Shown: positions 32,517 to 41,283, numbered from the stretch's first letter. The stretch is 64,000 nt of DNA from Streptomyces smaragdinus (GCF_009604385.1 NZ_WEGJ01000017.1:59729-123728), one strand, 5' to 3'. The notes: generated by a model from the letters alone, not told the origin. Made by a program: numbers and translations.

Positions 32517-32552
32517 TTGCATAAAACTTCAGCGCTCCGTATAGTCATGCCA
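32517..32552 (+). promoter_or_regulatory. argC promoter with overlapping ARG box
   Basis: TTGCAT (32517-32522) and TATAGT (32540-32545), 17 bp apart, form a strong housekeeping promoter about 28 bp before argC. TTGCATAAA at the -35 and ATAGTCATG at the -10 look like ARG-box half-sites, so ArgR with arginine would cover the promoter. The regulator is encoded as last gene of the same operon, giving autoregulation. Confidence 0.7.
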
Positions 32553-32572
32553 TCGAGAGAGGGAGGACGACG

Positions 32573-33601
32573 ATGGCGGTGCGCGCTGCTGTGGCCGGTG
32601 CCAGCGGCTATGCCGGAGGAGAGATCCTGCGGCTGCTGCTCGGGCACCCCGAGGTGGAGATCGGCGCGCTGACGGCGCACTCCAACGCCGGACAGCCCCT
32701 GGGCGTGAGCCAGCCGCACCTCGTGCCGCTCGCCGGACGCATCCTCGAGCCCACCGACCCCGCGGTCCTCGCCGGCCACGACGTCGTCTTCCTCGCCCTG
32801 CCGCACGGCCAGTCCGCGGCCGTCGCCGAACAGCTCGGCGACAGCGCGCTGATCGTCGACTGCGGCGCCGACTTCCGGCTCACGGACGCCGCCCAGTGGG
32901 AGGCGTTCTACGGCTCCCCGCACGCCGGCACCTGGCCCTACGGCCTGCCCGAGCTCCCCGGCGGCCGCGACGCGCTGCGCGGCACCCGGCGGATCGCCGT
33001 CCCCGGCTGCTACCCGACCGCCGTCTCCCTGGCCCTGGCCCCCGCCTACGCCGCCGGGCTCGTCGAACCGGAGGCCGTGGTGGTCGCCGCGAGCGGCACC
33101 TCCGGCGCCGGCAAGGCCCCCAAGGCCCATCTGCTGGGCAGCGAGGTCATGGGTTCCATGAGCCCGTACGGCGTCGGCGGCACCCACCGCCACACCCCGG
33201 AGATGATCCAGAACCTCAGCGCCGCGGCCGGCGAGCCGGTCACCGTGTCCTTCACCCCGACCCTCGCCCCGATGCCCCGCGGCATCCTCGCCACCTGCTC
33301 CGCCCGGGCACGTCCCGGCGTCGGGTACGAGGAGCTGCGCGAGGCGTACGAGAAGGCGTACGCGGGGGAGACGTTCGTGCACCTCCTCCCCGAGGGCCAG
33401 TGGCCGTCGACGGCCGCCGTCACCGGGGCGAACACCGCACTGATCCAGGTCGCGTACGACCGGGCCGCCGGCCGGGCCGTCGTGGTCGGCGCCATCGACA
33501 ACCTGACCAAGGGCACCGCGGGCGGCGCGGTGCAGAGCATGAACATCGCCCTGGGCCTCCCGGAGGAGCTCGGGCTTTCCACGACAGGGGTGGCACCGTG
33601 A
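32573..33601 (+). CDS. argC: N-acetyl-gamma-glutamyl-phosphate reductase
   Basis: The 342-residue enzyme reduces N-acetylglutamyl phosphate to the semialdehyde with NADPH, the third step of arginine synthesis. The Rossmann motif GASGYAGGE (9-17), catalytic C146 in VPGCYPT, the conserved TSGAGK segment and HRHTPEM are visible. GGGAGGA precedes the ATG. It is first of the five-gene argCJBDR operon, and its stop overlaps the argJ GTG by four bases. Confidence 0.97.
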   Translation: MAVRAAVAGASGYAGGEILRLLLGHPEVEIGALTAHSNAGQPLGVSQPHLVPLAGRILEPTDPAVLAGHDVVFLALPHGQSAAVAEQLGDSALIVDCGADFRLTDAAQWEAFYGSPHAGTWPYGLPELPGGRDALRGTRRIAVPGCYPTAVSLALAPAYAAGLVEPEAVVVAASGTSGAGKAPKAHLLGSEVMGSMSPYGVGGTHRHTPEMIQNLSAAAGEPVTVSFTPTLAPMPRGILATCSARARPGVGYEELREAYEKAYAGETFVHLLPEGQWPSTAAVTGANTALIQVAYDRAAGRAVVVGAIDNLTKGTAGGAVQSMNIALGLPEELGLSTTGVAP

Positions 33602-34749
33602 GTGTGACGGCAGCGAAGGGATTCACCGCGAGCGGCATCGCCGCGGGGATCAAGGAGAGCGGCAACCCGGATCTGGCGCTCGTCGTCAACACCGGCCCGC
33701 GGCCGGCCGCCGCCGGCGTCTTCACCTCGAACCGGGTGAAGGCGGCCCCGGTGCTCTGGTCGGAGCAGGTGGTCAGGGGCGGCCGGGTCTCCGCCGTGAT
33801 CCTCAACTCCGGCGGCGCCAACGCCTGCACCGGCCCGGCCGGCTTCCAGGACACCCACGCCACCGCCGAGAAGACCGCCGAGGTCCTCGGGCACAACGCC
33901 GGGGAGATCGCCGTCGCGTCCACCGGGCTGATCGGTGTCCGGCTCCCGATGGACAAGCTGCTGCCCGGCATCGATCAGGCCGCCGCCCAGCTGTCCGCGC
34001 ACGGCGGGGAGAAGGCCGCCATCGCCATCAAGACGACCGACACCGTGCACAAGACGGCCGTCGTCGAGGGCGACGGCTGGGTCGTCGGCGGCATGGCGAA
34101 GGGCGCCGGCATGCTGGCCCCCGGCCTTGCCACCATGCTGGTCGTCCTCACGACCGACGCCGACCTCGAGGCGGGCCCGCTCGACGCCGCGCTGCGCGAG
34201 GCGACCCGGCTGACGTTCGACCGCGTCGACTCCGACGGCTGCATGTCGACCAACGACACCGTCCTGCTGCTCGCCTCCGGCGCCTCCGGCATCACCCCCG
34301 GCCAGGAGGTCTTCGCCGAGGCCGTACGGGCCGTCTGCGCCGACCTCGCCCGCCAGCTCATCGGCGACGCGGAGGGCGCCTCGAAGGACATCCGCATCGA
34401 GGTGGTGAACGCCGCCTCGGAGGACGACGCCGTCGAGGTCGGCCGCTCCATCGCCCGCAACAACCTCCTCAAGTGCGCCATCCACGGCGAGGACCCCAAC
34501 TGGGGCCGCGTCCTGTCCGCCATCGGCACCACGAAGGCCGCCTTCGAACCGGACGAGCTGAACGTCGCCATCAACGGCGTCTGGGTCTGCAAGAAGGGCT
34601 CCGTCGGCGAGGACCGCGACCTGGTCGACATGCGCTACCGGGAGGTCGTCATCACCGCCGACCTGGCCGCCGGCAGCGACTCCGCCGTCATCTGGGCCAA
34701 CGACCTGACCGCCGACTACGTCCACGAGAACAGCGCGTACAGCTCATGA
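33598..34749 (+). CDS. argJ: Ornithine acetyltransferase / N-acetylglutamate synthase
   Basis: This 383-residue protein self-cleaves between A178 and T179 in GMLAPGLATML; the new N-terminal threonine is the acyl-enzyme nucleophile. ArgJ moves the acetyl group from N-acetylornithine to glutamate, making the pathway cyclic. With no argA or argE here, the cyclic route is the one used. Whether it also makes N-acetylglutamate from acetyl-CoA (the bifunctional form) cannot be told from sequence. Its GTG overlaps the argC stop and its stop overlaps the argB ATG. Confidence 0.97.
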   Translation: MSVTAAKGFTASGIAAGIKESGNPDLALVVNTGPRPAAAGVFTSNRVKAAPVLWSEQVVRGGRVSAVILNSGGANACTGPAGFQDTHATAEKTAEVLGHNAGEIAVASTGLIGVRLPMDKLLPGIDQAAAQLSAHGGEKAAIAIKTTDTVHKTAVVEGDGWVVGGMAKGAGMLAPGLATMLVVLTTDADLEAGPLDAALREATRLTFDRVDSDGCMSTNDTVLLLASGASGITPGQEVFAEAVRAVCADLARQLIGDAEGASKDIRIEVVNAASEDDAVEVGRSIARNNLLKCAIHGEDPNWGRVLSAIGTTKAAFEPDELNVAINGVWVCKKGSVGEDRDLVDMRYREVVITADLAAGSDSAVIWANDLTADYVHENSAYSS

Positions 34750-35660
34750 CCACCTCCGGCGGGACCACCCGCAAGCACACCGCCCTGCCCAAGGCCCGCA
34801 TCCTCATCGAGGCGCTGCCCTGGCTCACCCGGCACCGCGGCAAGACGGTCGTCATCAAGTTCGGCGGCAACGCCATGGTCGACGAGGAGCTGAAGGCCGC
34901 CTTCGCCCAGGACGTCGTCTTCCTCCACCACGCCGGCCTGCGGCCCGTCGTCGTGCACGGCGGCGGCCCCCAGATCAGCGCCCAGCTCGACCGGCACGGC
35001 CTGGTCAGCGAGTTCCGCGCCGGCCTGCGGGTCACCACGCCCGAGGCCATGGACGTCGTCCGGATGGTGCTGGCCGGCCAGGTCCAGCGCGAGCTCGTCG
35101 GCCTCCTCAACGAGCACGGCCCGCTGGCCGTCGGGCTCACCGGCGAGGACGCGCACACCATGACCGCCGTCCAGCACCGCCCGCTCATCGACGGCGAGCT
35201 CGTCGACATCGGCCGGGTCGGCGAGATCACCGGTATCGACACCGGCGCCATCGAGGCCTTGCTCTCCGACGGCCGGATCCCGGTCGTGTCCTCGATCGCC
35301 CGCAGCGCCGACGACGGCCACGTCTACAACGTCAACGCCGACACCGCCGCCGCCGCGCTCGCCGCCGCCCTCGGCGCCGAGACCCTGATGGTCCTCACCG
35401 ACGTCGAGGGCCTGTACGAGGACTGGCCGAACAGCGACGAGGTCATCAGCCGGCTCACCGCGACGGAGCTGGAGAAGCTGCTCCCCGACCTGGCGAGCGG
35501 CATGGTCCCGAAGATGGAGGGCTGTCTGCACGCCGTACGCAACGGAGTGCACACCGCCCGCGTGATCGACGGCCGGGTGCAGCACAGCATCCTGCTGGAG
35601 ATCTTCACCGACGAAGGAATCGGCACCATGGTCGTGCCGGACGAACCGGGGGAACTGTGA
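34746..35660 (+). CDS. argB: Acetylglutamate kinase
   Basis: A 304-residue amino acid kinase-fold protein that phosphorylates N-acetylglutamate with ATP. It shows KTVVIKFGGNAM, PVVVHGGGPQIS, the ATP-site segment VYNVNADTAAAALAAALGA and LTDVEGLY, and the C-terminal KMEGCLHAV. An N-terminal helix (about 10-28, KARILIEALPWLTRHRG) is present. In other organisms this helix marks arginine-inhibited, hexameric kinases, so feedback control by arginine is likely. ATGA overlap with argJ, GTGA overlap with argD. Confidence 0.97.
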   Translation: MTTSGGTTRKHTALPKARILIEALPWLTRHRGKTVVIKFGGNAMVDEELKAAFAQDVVFLHHAGLRPVVVHGGGPQISAQLDRHGLVSEFRAGLRVTTPEAMDVVRMVLAGQVQRELVGLLNEHGPLAVGLTGEDAHTMTAVQHRPLIDGELVDIGRVGEITGIDTGAIEALLSDGRIPVVSSIARSADDGHVYNVNADTAAAALAAALGAETLMVLTDVEGLYEDWPNSDEVISRLTATELEKLLPDLASGMVPKMEGCLHAVRNGVHTARVIDGRVQHSILLEIFTDEGIGTMVVPDEPGEL

Positions 35661-36883
35661 CCCACAACGCTGCGACGCGTAACACTGCGACCCGCAACGA
35701 CCGGCTGACCGCCCGCTGGCAGTCCGCCCTCGCGGACAACTACGGCACCCCCCGGCTGCCCCTGGTCCGCGGCGCCGGGGCGAAGCTCTGGGACGCCGAC
35801 GGCAAGGAGTACCTGGACTTCGTCGGCGGCATCGCCGTCAACTCCCTGGGCACCGCCCACCCCGCCGTCGTACGGGCCGTGACCGAGCAGATCGCCACCC
35901 TCGGCCATGTCTCCAACCTCTTCGTCGCCGAGCCGCCGGTGGCCCTCTCCGAGAAGCTGCTGGAGCTCACCGGCCGCGCGGGCCGGGTCTATCTGTCCAA
36001 CTCCGGCGCGGAGTCGGTCGAGGCCGCGTTCAAGATCGGCCGGCTGACGGGCCGTACGCACATGGTCGCCACCGAGGGCGGCTTCCACGGCCGCACCATG
36101 GGCGCCCTGGCGCTGACCGGACAGCCCGGAAAGCAGGACGGCTTCCACCCGCTGCCCCCCGCCGTCACGCACATCCCCTACGGTGACGCCGAGGCGCTGC
36201 GCGCGGCCGTCACCGAGGAGACGGCGATGTTCGTCGTGGAGCCCATCCAGGGCGAGAGGGGCGTCGTCGTACCGCCGGCCGGCTATCTGGCCGCCGCCCG
36301 CGAGATCACCGCCGCCACCGGCACGCTGCTCGTCGTCGATGAGGTGCAGACCGGAATCGGCCGGACGGGCAGCTGGTTCGAGTCGCAGGCGCAGGGCGTC
36401 GAACCCGACGTCATCTGCCTGGCGAAGGGCCTCGGCGGCGGACTGCCGATCGGCGCGACGATCGCCTTCGGCGCGACGGCCGGCCTCCTCACGCCCGGCA
36501 AGCACGGCTCCACTTTCGGCGGCAACCCGGTGGCCTGCGCCGCCGCCCTCGCCGTACTGGACACCATCGCGAACGACGGTCTGCTCGACCACGTCAAGCG
36601 CACCGGGGAGCGGCTGCGCGACGGAATCCAGCGGCTGGGGCACCCCTTGGCCGACCACGTGCGTGGTGCGGGACTGCTGCTGGGTATCGTTCTCACGAAG
36701 CCTGTCGCCGCCCAGGTGCAGCAGGCCGCTCAGCACGCCGGGTTCCTGGTCAACGCGGTGGCGCCGGACGTCATCCGGCTCGCGCCGCCGCTCGTCCTGG
36801 CCGAATCCGAAGCCGACGCACTGCTGCAGGCACTGCCCGCCGTACTCGACACGGCGGAGCGATCCGCCGCGGCCGGCGTCTGA
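35657..36883 (+). CDS. argD: Acetylornithine aminotransferase
   Basis: This 408-residue fold-type I PLP enzyme converts N-acetylglutamate semialdehyde to N-acetylornithine with glutamate as amino donor. PLP lysine K257 lies in CLAKGLGGGLPIGA; LSNSGAESVEAAFK, VVDEVQTGIGRTG and GSTFGGNPVACAAA are all conserved. GTG 35657 overlaps the argB stop. Its first 14 residues contain a short duplicated block (NAATRN, NTATRN), coded by a near-perfect 18-bp repeat and apparently harmless. argR follows after 19 bp. Confidence 0.95.
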   Translation: MTHNAATRNTATRNDRLTARWQSALADNYGTPRLPLVRGAGAKLWDADGKEYLDFVGGIAVNSLGTAHPAVVRAVTEQIATLGHVSNLFVAEPPVALSEKLLELTGRAGRVYLSNSGAESVEAAFKIGRLTGRTHMVATEGGFHGRTMGALALTGQPGKQDGFHPLPPAVTHIPYGDAEALRAAVTEETAMFVVEPIQGERGVVVPPAGYLAAAREITAATGTLLVVDEVQTGIGRTGSWFESQAQGVEPDVICLAKGLGGGLPIGATIAFGATAGLLTPGKHGSTFGGNPVACAAALAVLDTIANDGLLDHVKRTGERLRDGIQRLGHPLADHVRGAGLLLGIVLTKPVAAQVQQAAQHAGFLVNAVAPDVIRLAPPLVLAESEADALLQALPAVLDTAERSAAAGV

Positions 36884-36902
36884 CATCGCCGGGAGGCGTG
36901 AG

Positions 36903-37430
36903 ATGACCGAGTCGCAGGGGAGCGGACCCGCGGTGCCGCAGACCCGCACCGCCCGCCATCGCAGGATCGTCGACATCCTGAACCGGGACCCGGTGCGGTC
37001 CCAGAGTCAGCTGGCGAAGCTGCTGGCGGACGACGGGCTGACGGTCACGCAGGCGACGCTCTCCCGCGACCTCGACGAACTCGGCGCCGTCAAGATCCGC
37101 AACACCGGCGGCGAACTCATCTACGCCGTCCCGTCCGAGGGGGGCTTCCGCACCCCGCAGGCCCCCCTCGGCGAATCGGCGAAGGAGGAGCGGATGCGCC
37201 GGCTGGCCGGCGAACTGCTCATCTCCGCCGAGGCGTCGGCGAACATCGTCGTCCTGCGCACCCCGCCCGGCGCTGCGCAGTTCCTCGCCTCCGCCATCGA
37301 CCAGGCGGAACTGCACGACATCCTGGGCACCATCGCCGGCGACGACACCCTGATGCTCATCAGCCGGGAGGCGACCGGCGGCCAGGCGCTGGCGGACCAT
37401 CTGCTGAAGCTGGCCCAGGGCGCGCACTGA
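36903..37430 (+). CDS. argR: Arginine repressor
   Basis: The 175-residue ArgR has an N-terminal winged helix-turn-helix (ARHRRIVDILNRDPVRSQSQLAKLLADDGLTVTQATLSRDLDELGAVKI) and a C-terminal arginine-binding, hexamerising domain with GTIAGDDTLMLI. With arginine it binds ARG boxes, here in front of argC and argH. Being last in argCJBDR, it regulates its own synthesis. The ATG is preceded by GGGAGGC. Confidence 0.97.
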   Translation: MTESQGSGPAVPQTRTARHRRIVDILNRDPVRSQSQLAKLLADDGLTVTQATLSRDLDELGAVKIRNTGGELIYAVPSEGGFRTPQAPLGESAKEERMRRLAGELLISAEASANIVVLRTPPGAAQFLASAIDQAELHDILGTIAGDDTLMLISREATGGQALADHLLKLAQGAH

Positions 37431-37561
37431 ACTGGGCGCCCCGCGCGTACGGTTGACCGCACGGATGTGCGCTCCGCGCCGCCGCCAAGTGCGGCGGCGC
37501 GTCACCGGTCCAGGTGACCGCCGGGTGCGCCGCTGCCGCGAGCGGCCGCCGGGCTGCTGGG

Positions 37562-38122
37562 ATGCCCTTCGTGACGTATACCGACATGACGCTGGCCAGC
37601 GTCCAGCCCGGCATCCCCGTGAGCACCGCGCCGACGGTGCGGGACGTCGGATTACTCCTGCTCCGGCTCTGCATCTGCGTGATCATGACGACGCACGGTA
37701 CGCAGAAGCTCTTCGGCTGGTTCGGCGGCCCGGGCCTGACCGCCACCGGACGGTTCTTCGAGGGCGTCGGCTATCCCTCGGGCCGGGTGATGGGGCTGGT
37801 GGCCGGGCTCTGCGAGACCCTCGGCGGGCTGGGCCTCGGGCTCGGCCTGCTCACACCGCTGGCGGGCGCCGCCGTGCTGGGCACCATGCTGAACGCCCTC
37901 TCGGTCCACTGGACCGGCGGCCTCTTCGCGTCGAACCAGGGCTTCGAGTACGAACTGATGCTCGCCGGCACGGCCGCCGCCCTCATCCTCACGGGACCGG
38001 GTTCGCTCGCCGCCGACCGGCTGCTCCCGGTGCTCGGCGACGACCGCCGCGGCGGCGTCCGGGTCGCGGCGCTGCTGCTGGCCGTGGCGGCGGCGGGTCT
38101 GGTGCTGCTGATCCGCGACTGA
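37562..38122 (+). CDS. DoxX-family membrane protein
   Basis: A 186-residue protein with four hydrophobic helices and the DoxX pattern: LLLLRLCICVIMTTHGTQKLFGWFGGPGL, GRVMGLVAGLCETLGGLGLGLGLLTPLAG, and a C-terminal helix. DoxX proteins are small membrane proteins linked to thiosulphate-quinone oxidoreduction and to redox stress in mycobacteria. The start is uncertain: ATG 37562 is used, GTG 37571 and ATG 37586 are in frame and none has a clear ribosome-binding site. One leucine codon is TTA (37652-37654). It converges on the next gene with a 9-bp gap. Confidence 0.82.
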   Translation: MPFVTYTDMTLASVQPGIPVSTAPTVRDVGLLLLRLCICVIMTTHGTQKLFGWFGGPGLTATGRFFEGVGYPSGRVMGLVAGLCETLGGLGLGLGLLTPLAGAAVLGTMLNALSVHWTGGLFASNQGFEYELMLAGTAAALILTGPGSLAADRLLPVLGDDRRGGVRVAALLLAVAAAGLVLLIRD

Positions 38123-38131
38123 GCGGGCCCG

Positions 38132-38731
38132 CTACGGGGCGTCCGCGGCCGGCAGCGGGGCCAGCGGCAGCGGGAGGCCGGGCAGGCCGTCCATGCTCGT
38201 CTCGACGTGGTCCTTCTTGCGGAAGTACTCCGTCAGGCTCTCCCGCGTCTCCCGTTCGAACCTGCGGCGGTGCAGATCGCGGTCCTCGTCGTACGTCATG
38301 AACGGCACCGCGTAGCCGCAGGTGTCCCGGACGAGCTCGGCCCGCACCACGATCACCGCCCGCAGCCCGTGGGCGGCGCCGTCGATGTCCGGGAAGTGCG
38401 CGAGCAGCCCGGCGAAGCGCGGGTCGTCGCGGAACACGGCCTCGCCCGTGCCGTGCACCCGCACGATGTTCGGCGGACCCTGGAACGCGCACCACATGAG
38501 CGTGATCCGGCCGTTCTCCCGCAGATGGGCGATGGTCTCGGCGTTCGAACCGGCGAAGTCGAGATAGGCGACGGTGAGGTCGTCGAGCACCGCGAAGGAG
38601 CCCCGCAGGCCCTTCGGGGAGAGATTGATGGTGCCGTCGCCCGCCAGCGGGGCGGTGGCGGTGAAGAACATCGGCTGCTCCTCGATGAACGTGCGGAGCC
38701 GGCCGTCGATGCGTTCATATGTCTTTCCCAT
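38132..38731 (-). CDS. Pyridoxamine 5'-phosphate oxidase family protein
   Basis: A 199-residue split-barrel flavoprotein (MFFTATAPLAGDGTINLSPKGLRGSFAVLDDLTVAYLDFAGSNAETIAHLRENGRITLMWCAFQGPPNIVRVHG) of the subgroup often annotated as PPOX family; conserved SPKG and SNAETI segments occur in general-stress-protein-like members. It is predicted cytosolic with FMN or F420 as cofactor. It lies opposite the argH promoter and may be leaderless; a purine-rich site before the ATG is missing. The exact reaction is unknown. Confidence 0.82.
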   Translation of the reverse strand: MGKTYERIDGRLRTFIEEQPMFFTATAPLAGDGTINLSPKGLRGSFAVLDDLTVAYLDFAGSNAETIAHLRENGRITLMWCAFQGPPNIVRVHGTGEAVFRDDPRFAGLLAHFPDIDGAAHGLRAVIVVRAELVRDTCGYAVPFMTYDEDRDLHRRRFERETRESLTEYFRKKDHVETSMDGLPGLPLPLAPLPAADAP

Positions 38732-38817
38732 GCCTTACAGCCTGCGGCACCCGGTGTGCGGGCTGCCGGTCATTCCGGTATACGGACGGCGGCCGGACGC
38801 CTCCGCACCCGGTAGGA

Positions 38818-38852
38818 TTGACGAAACATGCAGAGCTCTGCATAATTATGCC
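38818..38852 (+). promoter_or_regulatory. argH promoter and tandem ARG boxes
   Basis: TTGACG (38818-38823) and CATAAT (38841-38846) are 17 bp apart. Two overlapping palindromes cover the spacer and -10: ATGCAGAGCTCTGCAT (38828-38843, perfect) and TGCATAATTATGCC (38839-38852, nearly perfect). TGCATAATTATGCA-like sequences are typical ARG boxes, so argH is very probably repressed by ArgR with arginine. Confidence 0.78.
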
Positions 38853-38884
38853 AAGAAGACCACTGCGAAGAGGGGCCCGGCACA

Positions 38885-40315
38885 GTGACCACGTCCAACT
38901 CTCCCGAGGGCAAGCTCTGGGGCGGCCGGTTCGCCGACGGGCCGTCCGCCGCGCTGGAGAAGCTGTCCGCGTCCGTCCACTTCGACTGGCGGCTGGCCCC
39001 GTACGACATCGCCGGCTCCCGTGCCCACGCCCGGGTGCTGCACCTGGCGGACCTGCTCACCGCCGACGAGCTCACCGGGATGATCGCGGGCCTGGACGCC
39101 CTGGAGGCCGACGTGGCCTCCGGCGCCTTCACCGGCACCGTCGCCGACGAGGACGTGCACACCGCCCTGGAGCGCGGGCTGCTCGAACGGATCGGCCCCG
39201 ACCTCGGCGGCAAGCTGCGGGCCGGCCGCTCGCGCAACGACCAGATCGCCACCCTCTTCCGGATGTACCTGCGCGACCACGCCCGGATCATCGGCGGCCT
39301 GATCGCCGAGCTGCAGCAGACGCTGGTCGACCTCGCCGAGGCGCACCCCGGCGTGGCGATGCCCGGCCGCACCCATCTGCAGCACGCCCAGCCGGTGCTC
39401 TTCGCCCACCACGTCCTCGCCCACGCCCAGGCGCTCTCCCGGGACGCCGAGCGGCTGCGGCAGTGGGACGAGCGCACCGCCGTCTCGCCGTACGGCTCGG
39501 GCGCGCTGGCCGGCTCCTCGCTGGGCCTGGACCCGCAGGCCGTCGCGGCGGACCTCGGCTTCGAGCACGGGTCGGTGGCCAACTCCATCGACGGCACCGC
39601 CTCCCGGGACTTCGTCGCGGAGTTCGCGTTCATCACAGCGATGATCGGCGTCGACGTGTCGCGGATGGCCGAGGAGATCATCCTGTGGGCGACGAAGGAG
39701 TTCTCCTTCATCACCCTGCACGACGCGTTCTCCACCGGCTCGTCGATCATGCCGCAGAAGAAGAACCCCGACATCGCCGAGCTGGCCCGCGGCAAGTCCG
39801 GGCGCCTCATCGGCAATCTGACGGGCCTGATGGCCACCCTCAAGGCCCTCCCCCTCGCGTACAACCGCGATCTGCAGGAGGACAAGGAGCCCGTCTTCGA
39901 CTCCTGCGACCAGCTGGAGGTCCTGCTCCCGGCGTTCACCGGCATGATGGCCACCCTCACCGTCAACCGCGAGCGGCTGGAGGAGCTGGCCCCGGCGGGC
40001 TTCTCCCTGGCCACCGACATCGCCGAGTGGCTGGTCAAGCAGGGCGTGCCGTTCCGGGTCGCGCACGAGGTCGCCGGCGCCTGCGTCAAGGTCTGCGAGG
40101 CCGAGGGCATCGAGCTCGACCAGCTCACCGACGAGCAGTTCGCCGCGATCTCCCCGCATCTCACCCCCGAGGTGCGCACCGTGCTGAACGTGCCCGGCGC
40201 GCTCGCCTCCCGCAGCGGCCGCGGCGGCACCGCGCCGTCCGCCGTGGCCGTCCAGCTGGCCGAGTTCAAGGAGAACCTGGCCGTCCAGTTCGCCTGGGCG
40301 AACGGCAAGAAGTAA
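38885..40315 (+). CDS. argH: Argininosuccinate lyase
   Basis: A 476-residue fumarase/aspartase-superfamily enzyme that splits argininosuccinate into arginine and fumarate. The signature SSIMPQKKNPD is intact, as are KLRAGRSRNDQIAT, GRTHLQHAQPV and a histidine-rich HHVLAHAQAL region. GTG 38885 begins directly after the AAGAGGGG tract. The gene is separate from argCJBDR, with its own ARG-box promoter and terminator; argG and argF are not in the window. Confidence 0.96.
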   Translation: MTTSNSPEGKLWGGRFADGPSAALEKLSASVHFDWRLAPYDIAGSRAHARVLHLADLLTADELTGMIAGLDALEADVASGAFTGTVADEDVHTALERGLLERIGPDLGGKLRAGRSRNDQIATLFRMYLRDHARIIGGLIAELQQTLVDLAEAHPGVAMPGRTHLQHAQPVLFAHHVLAHAQALSRDAERLRQWDERTAVSPYGSGALAGSSLGLDPQAVAADLGFEHGSVANSIDGTASRDFVAEFAFITAMIGVDVSRMAEEIILWATKEFSFITLHDAFSTGSSIMPQKKNPDIAELARGKSGRLIGNLTGLMATLKALPLAYNRDLQEDKEPVFDSCDQLEVLLPAFTGMMATLTVNRERLEELAPAGFSLATDIAEWLVKQGVPFRVAHEVAGACVKVCEAEGIELDQLTDEQFAAISPHLTPEVRTVLNVPGALASRSGRGGTAPSAVAVQLAEFKENLAVQFAWANGKK

Positions 40316-40328
40316 ACGCGAAACCCCA

Positions 40329-40356
40329 GGCCCGGCCCCGTCTCCGGGGCCGGGCC
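40329..40356 (+). terminator. Terminator after argH
   Basis: A 12-bp perfect GC stem (40329-40340 with 40345-40356) with a TCTC loop, 14 bp behind the argH stop. It separates argH from the DUF4132 operon. Confidence 0.8.
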
Positions 40357-40380
40357 CGCGCGTTGTCAGACCGTACCTCT

Positions 40381-40410
40381 ACAGTTCTGGTCACTTGGAG
40401 GACCAGCTGT
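40381..40410 (+). promoter_or_regulatory. Inverted repeat in the leader of the DUF4132-MoxR operon
   Basis: ACAG-TT-CTGGTC (40381-40392) and GACCAG-CTGT (40401-40410) form 10-bp arms with a two-base bulge and an 8-nt loop. It ends 12 bp before the first ATG and just before GGGGAG. It could be an operator of a dimeric regulator or an RNA hairpin controlling access to the ribosome-binding site. It lies where a promoter for the five-gene operon is expected. Confidence 0.45.
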
Positions 40411-40422
40411 GGGGAGACGGCT

Positions 40423-41283
40423 ATGGGGTGGATGCCAGCAGGTGACTACGAGGTCGCCCTGGACGAACGCGGCACGGTGGTCTGCCGCAACGCGAAGGGC
40501 CGGCAGCTCAAGTCCGTCCCCTCGAAGATCGCCGACGAACCGGCCGTGATCGGCCTGCGCCAGCTCACGGAATGGCTGGAGCGTCACGAACGCGAATGCC
40601 GCGACCGGGTCGAGACCTGGATGATCCGGTCCCTCCCGGTGCCGGCCGCCGTGCTCACCGAGGTCTGGCCCGACCCCGCCTGGCAGTCGGTGCTGCGCGA
40701 TCTGGTGGTCACCGGCGCCGACGGCTCCGTGGCCGGCTTCCTGCGCGACGCCGACGCCGCGACAGGCATCGGCCTCGTCGACCTCGACGGCGACACCGTG
40801 CGCGTCCGGCCCGACGCGGTCCGCATCCCGCACCCCGTCCTGCTGGAAGACCTCGAGGACCTGCGGGAGTTCGCCCTCGAGCTTGAGGTCGAGCAGGGGG
40901 TGCAGCAGCTGTTCCGGGAGATCTGGCGGTACGAGCCGAAGGGCCGCGACCCGCACGGCACCGCCGTATCCGACTACGAGGGCGGCGTGTTCAAGCAGAC
41001 CCGCTTCCTCCTGGGCCGTGCCACCGGCCTGGGCTACCGGGTGCGCGGCGGCCAGGCCGTCCTGCCCGTGCTGGAGGACGGGCGCACCGTCGAGGCCCGC
41101 GTCTGGCTGGGCGACGGCGATCCGTACTACGAGACGGAGACCGGCCCGCTGAGCTGGAGCACGACGGCCGGGGCAAGTCTGGAGCTCGGCGACGTGGGCC
41201 CGGTGGCCTGGTCGGAGGGCATGCGCATGGCGGCCGCACTGTACGCGGGCCGGGAGATCGAGGACGGGGAGGCGCAGTCATGA
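40423..41283 (+). CDS. DUF4132 domain protein
   Basis: This 286-residue protein starts WMPAGDYEVALDERG and VVCRNAKGRQLKSVPSK, matching the DUF4132 domain found at the end of E. coli YehI (MolR). The C-terminal half holds VQQLFREIWRYEP and TRFLLGRATGLGYRVRGG, which fit the rest of that domain. Here it is a free-standing polypeptide rather than part of a large protein. GGGGAG precedes the ATG. The stop overlaps the next ATG (ATGA). Being first of the five-gene operon, it is probably a partner of the MoxR/vWA pair. Its biochemical activity is unknown. The C-terminal acidic tail EIEDGEAQS is unstructured. Confidence 0.8.
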   Translation: MGWMPAGDYEVALDERGTVVCRNAKGRQLKSVPSKIADEPAVIGLRQLTEWLERHERECRDRVETWMIRSLPVPAAVLTEVWPDPAWQSVLRDLVVTGADGSVAGFLRDADAATGIGLVDLDGDTVRVRPDAVRIPHPVLLEDLEDLREFALELEVEQGVQQLFREIWRYEPKGRDPHGTAVSDYEGGVFKQTRFLLGRATGLGYRVRGGQAVLPVLEDGRTVEARVWLGDGDPYYETETGPLSWSTTAGASLELGDVGPVAWSEGMRMAAALYAGREIEDGEAQS

